DNA from: Roseibium aggregatum
GTDB lineage: Bacteria > Pseudomonadota > Alphaproteobacteria > Rhizobiales > Stappiaceae
DNA length: 64,000 nucleotides
Direction of reading: 5' to 3'
Assembly: GCF_014692675.1 (NCBI RefSeq)
Contig: NZ_JABFCZ010000003.1
Span: 186,001 to 250,000 of the forward strand
Shown here: positions 1 to 9,425 of the stretch, in pieces
How the letters are laid out: each line of letters opens with the position of its first letter
Numbering within the stretch: the stretch's first letter is position 1
Notes under the pieces: generated by a model
The model's input: only the letters and a program-made list of their open reading frames with translations
Database searches by the model: none
Told to the model about the DNA's origin: nothing
Program-made: the position numbers and the translations under genes

Positions 1-499
1 CATGCGCTCCCTGCCGGAACTGCCCTTGTGGATGGCGCTGTCGGCCGCCCTGCCGGTGACCTGGAGCCCGGTCTGGATCTATTTCGGCCTGACCATCATC
101 CTGGGCCTGCTCGACTGGCCGGGCCTTGCCCGCGCGGTGCGTTCCAAGCTGCTTTCCCTGCGCGAGGAGGAATATGCCAAAGCCGCGGTCCTGATGGGGG
201 CAAAGCCCGGGCGCGTGATCGGACGCCACCTGCTGCCCGGTTTCACCAGCCACATCATCGCCTCCGCGACCCTGTCGATTCCCTCCATGATCCTCGGGGA
301 AACGGCGCTGTCGTTCCTGAACCTGGGGCTCAGGCGGCCGTCCGTCTCCTGGGGTGTCCTGCTCAACGAGGCGCAGAACATCTCGGTCGTCACCGTCTAT
401 CCGTGGCTGATGGCGCCGGTCATTCCGATCATCATCGTCGTGCTCGCCTTCAATTTCCTCGGCGACGGTTTGCGCGACGCGGCAGATCCCTATAAGTGA
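1..499 (+). CDS. ABC transporter permease, DppC/OppC type (5' end missing)
   Basis: Only the C-terminal 165 or so residues are inside the window; the frame is already open at base 1. The protein is an inner-membrane permease of the binding-protein-dependent family that imports peptides, nickel or similar solutes. The EAA loop that contacts the ATPase is clear (EEYAKAAVLMGAKPGRVI, then HLLPG), followed by membrane segments and the usual C-terminal FLGDGLRDAADP, typical of the second permease (DppC) of dipeptide-type importers, where an ATPase gene often follows. Here no ATPase follows: the next gene is a methyltransferase. The rest of the operon must lie upstream of the window. Substrate cannot be told from this fragment. 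Confidence 0.9.
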   Translation, partial: MRSLPELPLWMALSAALPVTWSPVWIYFGLTIILGLLDWPGLARAVRSKLLSLREEEYAKAAVLMGAKPGRVIGRHLLPGFTSHIIASATLSIPSMILGETALSFLNLGLRRPSVSWGVLLNEAQNISVVTVYPWLMAPVIPIIIVVLAFNFLGDGLRDAADPYK

Positions 500-567
500 T
501 CGTCTGACACCTTGACCGCACCCGGACAGGCTTCTGGCTGCCGGGCGCCATGAGAACCGGAGAAACC

Positions 568-1161
568 ATGTCGAAGAATGCGAGTACCGCCGAAGGTTGG
601 GACGAGGAATACGAAGCAGGCCGCTGGGCCTTTCTGCGCTCTCTTCCCGAAAGCGGCCGCTACGGCATCATCGGCATGTGGCTGAGCCTGACAGATACGT
701 TGTCCGACGTGCTTGATATCGGCTGCGGCGAGGGACTGCTCTACGAACGCCTCGCGCCCATGGGGCTCAAGCGCTACGTCGGCATGGACCTGGCGCCGGC
801 TGCCCTTGAAATCGCCAATGTCGACCCGAAGATCGCCGCCCTTCGCGCCGGCGACATGCACAGCTTCGAGCCGGAGCCGGGCGAGACCTTCTCGGCTATC
901 GTCTTCAACGAGGTCCTGCATTTCGCCGAGGATCCGGGCGCGGTTGTTGCCCGCTACGTGCCGTTCCTGAAGGAAGACGGCGTCATCGCGCTTTCCATGT
1001 ATTCGCCCAAGCGCCCTGAAAGCGGCGCCAACAAGCTGATTGCCCGGCTGTGGGAAGCGACCGACGATACGACGAAGTGGGACGTCCTCGACGATTACCG
1101 CCTCGTCTCCGACAAGAAGGGCGTCACCTGGCGCATGCGGCTGGTCAAGCCGGTTCGCTGA
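568..1161 (+). CDS. class I SAM-dependent methyltransferase
   Basis: This 197-residue cytoplasmic protein has the Rossmann-type SAM-binding motif I (LDIGCGEGLLYERL, about residues 50-63), an acidic motif II (GMDLAP) and a later NEVLHFAEDP strand typical of small-molecule methyltransferases. The start at 568 is preferred over an in-frame ATG at 550 because GGAGAA lies a few bases before it. It sits 68 bases after the permease gene and is followed by a strong terminator, so it may be read through from the transporter operon. Substrate unknown. Family assignment is secure; biological role is not. Confidence 0.85.
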   Translation: MSKNASTAEGWDEEYEAGRWAFLRSLPESGRYGIIGMWLSLTDTLSDVLDIGCGEGLLYERLAPMGLKRYVGMDLAPAALEIANVDPKIAALRAGDMHSFEPEPGETFSAIVFNEVLHFAEDPGAVVARYVPFLKEDGVIALSMYSPKRPESGANKLIARLWEATDDTTKWDVLDDYRLVSDKKGVTWRMRLVKPVR

Positions 1162-1201
1162 CGCTCCCTGAGCGGTCTGAATACGATGGAAATCCGATGG
1201 G

Positions 1202-1231
1202 GAAGGGGCGCACTGCGCCCCTTCGTTTTGT
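1202..1231 (+). terminator. Rho-independent terminator after methyltransferase
   Basis: Perfect 10-bp inverted repeat GAAGGGGCGC / GCGCCCCTTC with a 3-base loop, followed by GTTTTGTT. It lies 40 bases after the methyltransferase stop and just before the convergent DUF1330 gene. Confidence 0.75.
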
Positions 1232-1245
1232 TCGTGCTGCCGGGA

Positions 1246-1533
1246 TCAGTTCGGCAGAACAATGATGGTGGACCGGCCGCCCGCATTGCGCAGGGCATGG
1301 ATCTCGGCCAGGGCCGGATCCTGACGCCATCCTTTCGCAGCTTCCACACTCGGAAAGCTCAAGAGGGCCGTCATGTCCGGCACGTCGCCGGCCGCTTCCA
1401 GAACGACGGGCTGCGGATCGCCGGCCAGCACCTTGCCACCGTGCCGGGCAAGGGCCTCTGCGGCGGCTTCCCGGTATTTTGCAAGGGTTTCCCGGTCGGT
1501 GACTGTAATCATGGCAAGAGCCTGGACACTCAT
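1246..1533 (-). CDS. DUF1330 domain protein
   Basis: A 95-residue protein of the DUF1330 family, small ferredoxin-like-fold (dimeric alpha-beta barrel) proteins of unknown activity. Visible hallmarks are an N-terminal beta strand with a YREAA helix, a central HGGKVLAGD segment, PVVLEAAG, and the SFPSVEAAKGW(R) helix. The start at 1533 is chosen because CAGGAGGAAATT lies immediately upstream; the frame extends 21 codons further without a better site. It is divergently transcribed from the LysR regulator starting at 1632, so regulation by that protein is likely (inference). Confidence 0.85.
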   Translation of the reverse strand: MSVQALAMITVTDRETLAKYREAAAEALARHGGKVLAGDPQPVVLEAAGDVPDMTALLSFPSVEAAKGWRQDPALAEIHALRNAGGRSTIIVLPN

Positions 1534-1631
1534 GGAATTTCCTCCTGTTTGAGAGAGAGGAAACATAGGCGCGTGTGTCGATGATAAAAATTCCACAAAT
1601 ATGGAAGCATCCTGTGCAATAATGCACAGCC

Positions 1632-2522
1632 ATGGAGAACTGGGACGATCTGAAATTCGTACTGGCCGTTGCCAGGGCCGGCGGACTGTCGGGCGCTGCC
1701 AGGAAACTGGGCGTCAATCACTCCACCGTTTCCAGACGTCTGTCGGCTCTGGAGACCGCACTCGGCACACGGCTCTTCGAGCGTCTGCCGCTTGGACTGG
1801 TAACGACGGCCGCCGGCACGGAGGCGGTCGAGGCCGCCAAAAAAATCGAGACGGAACTTCTGGCGCTCGATACCCGCATCACCGCCCAGGATGCCGACCT
1901 GGAAGGCCCGTTGCGGGTGACTGCGGCCCAGCTCATATTCCAGGTTCAACTGGCGGAAATCGTCGCCCGCTTTGCGGAACGCCATCCGCAGATCGAGCTG
2001 TCGATGATTGCGGCCAATGAAGTTCTGAGCCTGCAGCGCGGCGAGGCGGATGTCGCGGTCCGGGTCACCGACCGTCCGGATGACACCCTGTTCGGGCGCA
2101 TGGCGACAGGGCAGAGCCGGGGCTTTTACGCATCGAAAGCCTATCTGCGGACCCATGAAGAGGCCTTGTCGAAGACATCCGATCCGGCGGAAATTGCCTG
2201 TGTCACCTTCAAATGGTGGGACCAGGGGCCGCCCAAGGAAATCCGCGAGCGGTTTCCGAACGCCTACGCTTCGGTCGTCTGCGACGACATGATTGCGCTT
2301 CATGCCGCTGTCCGGGCCGGGCTCGGCATTGGCCGCTTGCCCTGTTTTCTGGGCGATCCCGACCCGGACCTCGATCGCGTCCCGGGGTTCGAGCTTGCCC
2401 GCTACCTGGATATCTGGATCCTGACCCATCCGGACCTGAAGCATGTGGAACGCATCCGCCGCTTCATGCGCTTTGCGGCGGATGCGTTCAAGGCGAATGC
2501 CGGGCTCTACCTCGGAAGGTGA
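1632..2522 (+). CDS. LysR-family transcriptional regulator
   Basis: 296-residue LysR regulator: winged helix-turn-helix in the first 60 residues (KLGVNHSTVSRRLSALE), then a helical linker and a two-lobed effector-binding domain. The NHSTVSRR recognition helix and the opening MENWDDLKFVLAVARAG belong to the subgroup resembling the LysR regulator at 51987-52868 in this window. It is divergent from the DUF1330 gene across about 100 bases, its most probable target. The effector is unknown. Confidence 0.93.
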   Translation: MENWDDLKFVLAVARAGGLSGAARKLGVNHSTVSRRLSALETALGTRLFERLPLGLVTTAAGTEAVEAAKKIETELLALDTRITAQDADLEGPLRVTAAQLIFQVQLAEIVARFAERHPQIELSMIAANEVLSLQRGEADVAVRVTDRPDDTLFGRMATGQSRGFYASKAYLRTHEEALSKTSDPAEIACVTFKWWDQGPPKEIRERFPNAYASVVCDDMIALHAAVRAGLGIGRLPCFLGDPDPDLDRVPGFELARYLDIWILTHPDLKHVERIRRFMRFAADAFKANAGLYLGR

Positions 2523-2528
2523 AGGGCC

Positions 2529-3232
<704 letters not shown>

Positions 3233-3236
<4 letters not shown>

Positions 3237-3988
3237 GCGGTTTCGTCCTCCCCGAGATAGGCCTCGCGGACCTTCGCGTCGTTCCGGATTTCGTCCGGCG
3301 TTCCGGTCGCGACGATGCCGCCATAGACGAGGACGGAAATCCGGTCGGCGAGCTGAAACACCGCATCCATGTCATGTTCCACAAGGAGCATGGGAATGCT
3401 TGCCTTGAGGGACTTCAGTACCTCCACCAGGTTCCGCGTTTCCTCCGGTCCCGTGCCGGCCATGGGCTCGTCCAGAAGCAGAAGCTTCGGCTCTCCGGCC
3501 AGTGCAATTGCCAGTTCCAGCACCCGCTTCTCGCCGTGGCTGAGATTGCCCGCACGCGCATCCGTCCGGTGAGACAGGTTGACCGTGTCGAGGATCGCGC
3601 GCGCCTTGCTGTTGAGGCTCTCGTCGGTAGCGGCCGGTTTGAAGAAATGGAACGAATGTCCATGGTGCGCCTGCACGCCGAGCGCCACGTTTTCCAGAAC
3701 GGAGAACTCGGGCAGGATTGCCGTGATCTGGAACGAGCGGCCGAGGCCGAGTTGCGCCCGCCTTGCCACGGGAAGGGCCGTCACGTCGCGGCCGGCAAAG
3801 AAAACCTTGCCGCTGTCCGATTGGACATTGCCCGCGATCTGGCCGATCAGCGTGGTCTTGCCGGCGCCGTTCGGACCGATCACCGCATGGATTTCGCCCG
3901 GAAAGACCTCAAGCGACAGGTCTTTCGTCACCTGCAGGGCGCCATAGGCCTTGTTGAGGTTTTTCAACTGGAGTGCGGGAGCGGTCAT
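3233..3988 (-). CDS. livG: branched-chain amino acid-type ABC transporter ATPase LivG
   Basis: 251-residue ATPase subunit with Walker A GPNGAGKTTLIG, signature LSHGEKRVLELAIAL and Walker B LLLLDEPMAGTG. The LivG-type C-terminus (VLVYGG, GTPDEIRND..VREAYLGED) is present. The start at 3988 overlaps the livM stop by four bases; the open frame continues far upstream inside livM but that part is out-of-frame noise. It pairs with LivF as the ATPase dimer on the LivHM permease. Confidence 0.93.
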
Positions 3989-4938
3989 GACTTGTCGCCT
4001 CCCTTGATCAGGCCGAGAAGGCCGCCCTTGCCGTAAAGCACCACGAGGATCAGGAGCGGTCCGAAGATCAGCCGCCAATGCTCGGTATAGCCGGAGAGCA
4101 CTTCCTCCATCGACAGGTAGGCGACCGCGCCGAGAATGGCGCCGTGCAGTGAGCCCAGCCCGCCGAGGATGACCATGACGAGGATCTCGCCGGAGCGTTG
4201 CCAGGACATGTAGGCGGGCGAGACGAATTCCGACTGGTTGGCCATGAGCGCACCGGCAAGCCCGGCGATCATCCCCGCAATGACATAGGCGGCCAGCCGG
4301 TAGCGGTAGGGATCGATGCCGATGGCGTGAAGGCGCGCCTCGCTCTGCTTCGCTCCCTTGAGCACCCGCCCGAAGCGCGATCCGGCAATCTGCTTGAGGA
4401 GCAGCGTAACGGCGAGCAGGACGCCGAAGACCAGATAGTAGAACGATGTATCGTCGGAAAAGAGCCCGGTGTCGAAGAACTCGCTGCGGCTCCAAAGCGT
4501 CAGGCCGTCATCTCCGCCATAGGCTGAAAGCGATGTGGCGGTGAAATAGGCCATCTGGCCGAACGCGAGCGTGATCATGATGAAATAGACGCCGCGGGTC
4601 CTTAAGGAGATCGCCCCGGTCACCAGGGCGAACAGGCCGGATATCAGGATTGCCACCGGAAAGGATATCCAGGCCGCCCAGATGTCGCTGTCGGCCAGAA
4701 TGCCGACCGCATAGGCGCCGAGGCCGAGATAGGCGGCGTGCCCGAAGCTTACCATGGCTCCGATCCCGAGGATGAAGTCGAGGCTGACGGCGGCAATAGC
4801 CAGCACCAGGATGCGGGTGACGAAAAGCAGGATGAACCGGTCATCCGTGAAAGCGGCATAGGCAGGCACCAGGGCCAGCAGCGCAAACAGAAGGATCGGC
4901 ACGATCCGGTTCCGGAAGAGGAATGCGGTACCGGTCAT
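3985..4938 (-). CDS. livM: branched-chain amino acid-type ABC transporter permease LivM
   Basis: 317-residue polytopic inner-membrane protein with about 8-10 hydrophobic segments, and the LivM hallmarks SLDFILGIGAMVSFGHAAYLGLGAYA near residue 55 and the conserved LGGLGSLHGAILGA loop near residue 255. Overlaps livH by 4 bases and livG by 4 bases, so the three are one coupled unit. Confidence 0.92.
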   Translation of the reverse strand: MTGTAFLFRNRIVPILLFALLALVPAYAAFTDDRFILLFVTRILVLAIAAVSLDFILGIGAMVSFGHAAYLGLGAYAVGILADSDIWAAWISFPVAILISGLFALVTGAISLRTRGVYFIMITLAFGQMAYFTATSLSAYGGDDGLTLWSRSEFFDTGLFSDDTSFYYLVFGVLLAVTLLLKQIAGSRFGRVLKGAKQSEARLHAIGIDPYRYRLAAYVIAGMIAGLAGALMANQSEFVSPAYMSWQRSGEILVMVILGGLGSLHGAILGAVAYLSMEEVLSGYTEHWRLIFGPLLILVVLYGKGGLLGLIKGGDKS

Positions 4939-5858
4939 GCGGTTCTCACAGGAAACAGGCCGCTCGGGCGGAAGAACAGGACGCCGGCCATGAGGATATA
5001 GATCAGCATGGAGGCAATGGCCGGACCGACGTCATTGGCGGCCGATGGCGGCAGCAGCATGCGGGCGATGTCTGTTGCGAACGAGCGCCCGAGCGTATCG
5101 ACCAACCCGATCAGGAGGGCTGACAGAAAGGCGCCGCGGATAGAGCCGATGCCGCCGATGACGATCACCACGAAGGCGAGGATCAGGAGATTGTCGCCCA
5201 TGCCCGGTTCCACCGACAGGATCGGCGCGGCCATGATGCCGGCAAAGCCCGCGAGCATGGCGCCGAAACCGAAGACGATCATGAACAGTCTGCGGATATT
5301 CACCCCGAGGGCTGCAACCATCGGCGCATTGCTGGCGCCGGCCCGCACCAGCATGCCGACGCGTGTACGGGTCACCAGCACATAGAGCAGGGCCGCCACG
5401 CCAAGGCCCGTCCCGAGCAGCGCCACCCGGTAGACCGGGTAGTTGAAATTCTCAAACAGCCGGATCGAGCCGTTCAGCAGTTCCGGCACCGGAACGGACA
5501 GGGGGGCGGCACCCCAGATCACCTTCACGGCCTCGTTGAGGAACAGGATCACGCCGAAGGTGGCGAGCACCTGGTCGAGATGATCCCGATCGTAAAGGTG
5601 GCGGAAGACAAGGAACTCCAGCAACAGGCCGCAGGCAAGCGCCGCCAGCAGGGCCAGCGGAAGCGCCAGCCAGAAGGAGCCGGTCAGCTTGTAGGCGGCC
5701 ACCGCCAGATAGGCGCCGAGCATGTACTGGACGCCATGGGCGAGATTGATGAAATCCATGACGCCGAAGACCAGCGTCAGCCCGGCCGCAATCAGAAACA
5801 GGAGGATGCCAAGCTGCATTCCGTTCAGGGTCTGAACGGCCAGAAGAGTCGTGCTCAA
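4935..5858 (-). CDS. livH: branched-chain amino acid-type ABC transporter permease LivH
   Basis: 307-residue membrane permease. The LivH signature FGVMDFINLAHG is at about residues 30-42, and the IGGIGSIRGAF loop near residue 240 corresponds to the ATPase-contact region. It follows livK after a 72-base gap that contains a strong hairpin, the usual arrangement in which the binding protein is made in excess of the membrane subunits. Confidence 0.92.
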   Translation of the reverse strand: MSTTLLAVQTLNGMQLGILLFLIAAGLTLVFGVMDFINLAHGVQYMLGAYLAVAAYKLTGSFWLALPLALLAALACGLLLEFLVFRHLYDRDHLDQVLATFGVILFLNEAVKVIWGAAPLSVPVPELLNGSIRLFENFNYPVYRVALLGTGLGVAALLYVLVTRTRVGMLVRAGASNAPMVAALGVNIRRLFMIVFGFGAMLAGFAGIMAAPILSVEPGMGDNLLILAFVVIVIGGIGSIRGAFLSALLIGLVDTLGRSFATDIARMLLPPSAANDVGPAIASMLIYILMAGVLFFRPSGLFPVRTA

Positions 5859-5894
5859 AACGAAATGTCCGGTCGAAAGTTGTCGTGTCGGGGA

Positions 5895-5919
5895 GAGCCC
5901 GGACGGAAAGTCCGGGCTC
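5895..5919 (-). promoter_or_regulatory. intergenic hairpin between livK and livH
   Basis: Perfect 9-bp inverted repeat (GAGCCCGGA / TCCGGGCTC) with a 7-base loop, and no T-run after it. Located just after the livK stop. In this position such hairpins usually act as partial terminators or 3'-end stabilisers that lower expression of the permease genes relative to the binding protein (inference). Confidence 0.55.
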
Positions 5920-5930
5920 CCGTACGGCGG

Positions 5931-7106
5931 TTAGTTCATGCGGCAGGAGCCGGCATAGGCATCGCCGAAGTCGTCAAAGACCTTCTCGACGGCTTCCGTC
6001 ACATAGCTGTTTCCGTCCTTGACCGCCTTCGTCAGATAGAAGTCCTGGATCGGGAACTGGTTGGTGTTGAACTTGAAGTCGCCGCGGACGCTTTCGAACG
6101 GAGCTGCGTTCAGGGCCGAGAGGAGGGCGACCTTGTCCTTGATGCCGGCCATGCCGACTGCCCCGTCGATCAGCTGTGCCGCGTCATAGCCCTGGGCGGC
6201 GTAGAGCGACGGTGCGTAGCCGTATTCCGCCTTGAAGTCGCGAACGAACTTGGCGTTTGCCGGATTGTCGAGGTTCGGAGCCCATTCTGCCCCCGAATAA
6301 AGACCGACGGCCAGATCCTTGGTGGCGGGAAGCGTCGTCTCGTCGACGGTGAAAGTGGACAGGAACGGGATGACGTCCTTGAGACCGGCCTGGGAGTACT
6401 GCTTGACCAGGTTCACGCCCATGCCGCCCGGCATGAAGGTGAAGATCGCGTCCGGCTTCAGATCGGCGATCCGGGCGAGTTCGGCGGAGAAATCGAGCTG
6501 GCCGAGCTTGGTGTAGATTTCGGCCGCGACTTCACCGGTGTAATGGCGCTTGAAGCCGGCGATGGCATCTTTGCCCGCCTGATAGTTCGGCGCCATGACG
6601 ACCATCTTGCCGTAGCCCTTCTGGCTGGCATAGCGGCCCATGACCTCATGGTTCTGATCGTTCTGGTAGGATGTGGAGAAGAAATACTTGCTGCAGCCCT
6701 TGCCGGCGATCGGAGACGGGCCCGCATTGGCACCGATGAAGATCGTTTCGGACTGAACGATCGGCTTGTAGACGGCCATCATGACGTTGGAGAAGACGAC
6801 GCCGGCCATGATGTCGACCTTGTCGCGCTCCAGGAGCCCCTGGACCTTGGTCAGGGCCGCATCGGGCTTCAGTTCGTCATCGACCACGATGACATCCGTA
6901 TCCATGCCGCCGAGTTTGCCGCCGGCCTGTTTGACGCCGAGCAGGAAGCCGTCACGCATGTGCTGGCCGAGCACCGCGGGCGGACCCGACAGTGTGGCAA
7001 GGAAGCCGATCTTGAGGCCTTCGGCGCTGGCGGGCGCAGTTGCTGCGCCGAGACCGGCAAGGCCGATGGAGGCGCCAACCGCGACCGCTGACAGAATTTG
7101 CTTCAT
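5931..7106 (-). CDS. periplasmic amino-acid-type substrate-binding protein (LivK-like)
   Basis: 391-residue Peripla_BP_6 protein. A Sec signal peptide is visible (start MKQILSAV, cleavage after APASA), followed by the type I binding-protein opening KIGFLATLSGPPAVLGQHMRDG. The start at 7106 is preferred over frame extensions because of the signal peptide and a GAGGGGAC ribosome site. First gene of the importer operon. Sequence resembles binding proteins of aromatic or amide importers as much as leucine ones, so I do not assign the ligand. Confidence 0.9.
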   Translation of the reverse strand: MKQILSAVAVGASIGLAGLGAATAPASAEGLKIGFLATLSGPPAVLGQHMRDGFLLGVKQAGGKLGGMDTDVIVVDDELKPDAALTKVQGLLERDKVDIMAGVVFSNVMMAVYKPIVQSETIFIGANAGPSPIAGKGCSKYFFSTSYQNDQNHEVMGRYASQKGYGKMVVMAPNYQAGKDAIAGFKRHYTGEVAAEIYTKLGQLDFSAELARIADLKPDAIFTFMPGGMGVNLVKQYSQAGLKDVIPFLSTFTVDETTLPATKDLAVGLYSGAEWAPNLDNPANAKFVRDFKAEYGYAPSLYAAQGYDAAQLIDGAVGMAGIKDKVALLSALNAAPFESVRGDFKFNTNQFPIQDFYLTKAVKDGNSYVTEAVEKVFDDFGDAYAGSCRMN

Positions 7107-7504
7107 TGTAGTCGTCCCCTCGTGACTTTCGGATTGGGCAGTTTCCCGATTCATTTGTTTTTCTGCGGGATACCGCCGGTTCGGTGCCAGATTAATAGCA
7201 AGCCGGTACGGCACACAATCACTCAGGCCTTGTAAACGGCGAAACCGGTTACTGCCTGATCGTACCTTCCCGGCCTTACCCTCCTTTTCCGGCATCCTGG
7301 AATTCCTTTAAGCTTAAAATAATTTTTGAACGCTCCGCAAGCTTTCTGTCGTCCGGGTCGACAGAAAATGTCATGCGATTATCAGATGCTCGCCCAATTT
7401 CGGTCCGGATACCGCCACATAGGCGCGAATTAATGAGGATACGGGCAGGGGAAATGGCGTTCGGGCGCAATGTAATTGCGCTCGTTATGTCCACGGAGGG
7501 CACC
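7107..7504. promoter_or_regulatory. divergent promoter region with two inverted repeats
   Basis: This 398-base gap separates the liv operon (minus) from the SH3b gene (plus). It contains a perfect 12-bp palindrome TTTAAGCTTAAA at 7307-7318 and a 9-bp inverted repeat TTTCTGTCG / CGACAGAAA at 7343-7367 with a 7-base loop. Either could be an operator; I cannot name the regulator. I see no gene in the gap. Confidence 0.4.
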
Positions 7505-8572
7505 ATGTTCAAGTATTCTATGCCATCCACGCAGCCGATCGTTGCGGCTGAGTTTCACGGTATCCCGGAGTTTTCGGAAGAACGGGAAGACGAGGTCCGG
7601 GACCGTCCGGATCTGACGATTGTCCGGGCCCCTTCCGCAGCGCCGCCCCGTCTGCGCGGTGTGGAGGCGGAAGACGACGGAGATCTGATGATCCCGGATA
7701 TTCTGCGAAAGCCGCCGGATATTCACGTCGATCAGGACCAAGAAACCGCCTGGCACGGACCTGCGGAAAGAAACTTCCGCCTGCTTCCGGTCGCGGCTGC
7801 ATCGGCGGCCGGTCTCCTGCTCGTTCTTGCCGGAGGCGCGATGATCTATGCTGCCGGTACACTATCGAACCGGGACACCGGGACCGTTTCCGTAAAAACG
7901 ATCTCCCTTGAAGGACAGACGTCAGCCGGTTCGGACGGGGATGCCGGCCCGCAGGCATCTGCTCCTGTAAAGGCACAGGCGTTTGACCAGTCGGGCTTCG
8001 ACCTGCGTTTCAATTCCGCAAAGGCTGCGGATACCCATCCGGGCTCGCTCAAGATCAAGAGCCAGGACCGCATCGCGAAAATACCGCTGGAGAAGACCGG
8101 AAAGGCCGGAGCAGGGGAGCTTTCGTCGCGCCCCGGATCCCGCTCTCATCTGCCGGTCCTCGGCTATGCGTCGGTTCCGAACCCCCATGTCGGATGGGAT
8201 GAAGGCCAGAAGGCGATTTCGTCCGCTGCCGACAGGGCGTCTTTGAAAGACGCCAGAATTGCTACTAATCAGCCGGCTGATGCAGTGCCGGCCGGCGGGA
8301 CTGATGACGGGACCGACGTTGCAGCCTCGGCACCGGCCGTCACGCCTGCCGCCCCGGGAAATACGCTCGATCCCGGAGAAATGACGGAAACCTCCACTGT
8401 TACTGCGGATGTCAACCTTCGCAGCGCGGCAGAAAAGGATGCGCCTGTTCTGACGGTCGTGCCGAATGGAACGTCGGTCGGTGTCGGATCCTGCGATCGC
8501 TGGTGGTGCGCCGTCAGCTTCAACGGCCGGACAGGTTTCGTCGGCAAAAAGTTCGTCGACGGCAAGAGTTGA
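7505..8572 (+). CDS. single-pass membrane protein with C-terminal SH3b domain
   Basis: 355 residues. A cytoplasmic N-terminal part of about 90 residues rich in charged residues is followed by one membrane segment (around residues 95-118, VAAASAAGLLLVLAGGAMIYAAG), a long low-complexity periplasmic linker rich in Ala, Pro, Asp and Thr, and a C-terminal bacterial SH3 domain of about 60 residues (VTADVNLRSAAEKDAPVLTV, then GSCDRWWCAVSFNGRTGFV). Such domains usually bind peptidoglycan or sit in envelope proteins. Start chosen at 7505 for the ACGGAGGGCACC site. Role unknown. Confidence 0.8.
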   Translation: MFKYSMPSTQPIVAAEFHGIPEFSEEREDEVRDRPDLTIVRAPSAAPPRLRGVEAEDDGDLMIPDILRKPPDIHVDQDQETAWHGPAERNFRLLPVAAASAAGLLLVLAGGAMIYAAGTLSNRDTGTVSVKTISLEGQTSAGSDGDAGPQASAPVKAQAFDQSGFDLRFNSAKAADTHPGSLKIKSQDRIAKIPLEKTGKAGAGELSSRPGSRSHLPVLGYASVPNPHVGWDEGQKAISSAADRASLKDARIATNQPADAVPAGGTDDGTDVAASAPAVTPAAPGNTLDPGEMTETSTVTADVNLRSAAEKDAPVLTVVPNGTSVGVGSCDRWWCAVSFNGRTGFVGKKFVDGKS

Positions 8573-8615
8573 CGGGATCAAAGGGCCGCAGAGGCCGCTT
8601 CGGACCGGAAGGTAT

Positions 8616-8647
8616 CCGGATGTTAGGATTTGAAGCCTAACATCCGG
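8616..8647. terminator. perfect 12-bp inverted repeat after SH3b gene
   Basis: CCGGATGTTAGG and CCTAACATCCGG are exact reverse complements around an 8-base loop. It lies 44 bases after the SH3b gene. There is no T-run on either side, so it may be a factor-dependent terminator, an RNA-stabilising stem or a protein-binding site. Confidence 0.5.
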
Positions 8648-8733
8648 CTCTCAAGTTCCTGCGAAAGACAAGCGCCAGGCAAGCCGGAGCGGATACGTTC
8701 GGGCAAGACTGACGCACAAGTCGAGAGGTTCCC

Positions 8734-9243
8734 ATGATCGGCCCCGAACCGTGCCACCGCCCTCTTGCCCGAACCGACAAACGCCGTTTCGGCGCGCTTG
8801 CCGTTCTGCTCGCTGCAACATCGATCGTGCTCTCCCCGGGGCAAAGCTATGCCGGCGGCAGCCTCTCAACTTGTGAGGACTATGCGCGCGATTATGCCGA
8901 TGCCCACGCGGGCAGTGGCGACCCGACGGGCGATATGGTCGACGAGGGCATGCGCGGTGCCGTTGCCGGTGGCGCCTGGGCCGGTCCCGGCGGCGCAAGG
9001 CGCGGTGCCCGGGCCGGAGCAGCCCTGAGCGTCCTGGATAATCTGGGGTCGACGCCGGAAGGCTGGCAGTCGCTTTACGACATGGCCTACCAGATGTGCA
9101 TCAATGAAAACTCGCCGGCGAATTACCGGCCGGACCCGACGGTAAGCCCGAATGTCACCCCCGATTGCCGGTCTTCGGCGACCACCCAGCCGATCCCGCC
9201 ATTGCCCGATGGCACGATCCGCGCGGGAAGCGGCTGTCCCTGA
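8734..9243 (+). CDS. small secreted protein of unknown function
   Basis: 169 residues. An N-terminal Arg-rich stretch followed by a hydrophobic segment (ALAVLLAATSIVL) and SYAGG looks like a signal peptide with cleavage near residue 40. The mature part starts with CEDYARDYADAH, continues with a Gly/Ala-rich segment (about residues 75-100, GAVAGGAWAGPGGARRGARAG) resembling glycine-zipper membrane-active segments, and ends in a Pro-rich tail. Four cysteines in the mature part could form disulfides. A GAGAGG ribosome site precedes the start. I do not recognise the family. Confidence 0.65.
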   Translation: MIGPEPCHRPLARTDKRRFGALAVLLAATSIVLSPGQSYAGGSLSTCEDYARDYADAHAGSGDPTGDMVDEGMRGAVAGGAWAGPGGARRGARAGAALSVLDNLGSTPEGWQSLYDMAYQMCINENSPANYRPDPTVSPNVTPDCRSSATTQPIPPLPDGTIRAGSGCP

Positions 9244-9425
9244 GCCAGAAACCGGATGCAATCCCTCTATTCAGCGCGCCTCCCTCGTGGAGAAGCCTTG
9301 AAAGCCTGTTGACGTCCGGGATACGGCAACGTCAACTGTGCCCGGTAATTTTGGTCGTAAACTTATTAGACGAGTCCACGACCCGACCCGTGTTGCCCTG
9401 AAAGTCGATTGATCAGAGAGCGCCC

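Noticed and set aside
5580..7091. A 503-codon open frame on the plus strand
   Set aside because: Antisense shadow of the binding-protein gene in GC-rich DNA.
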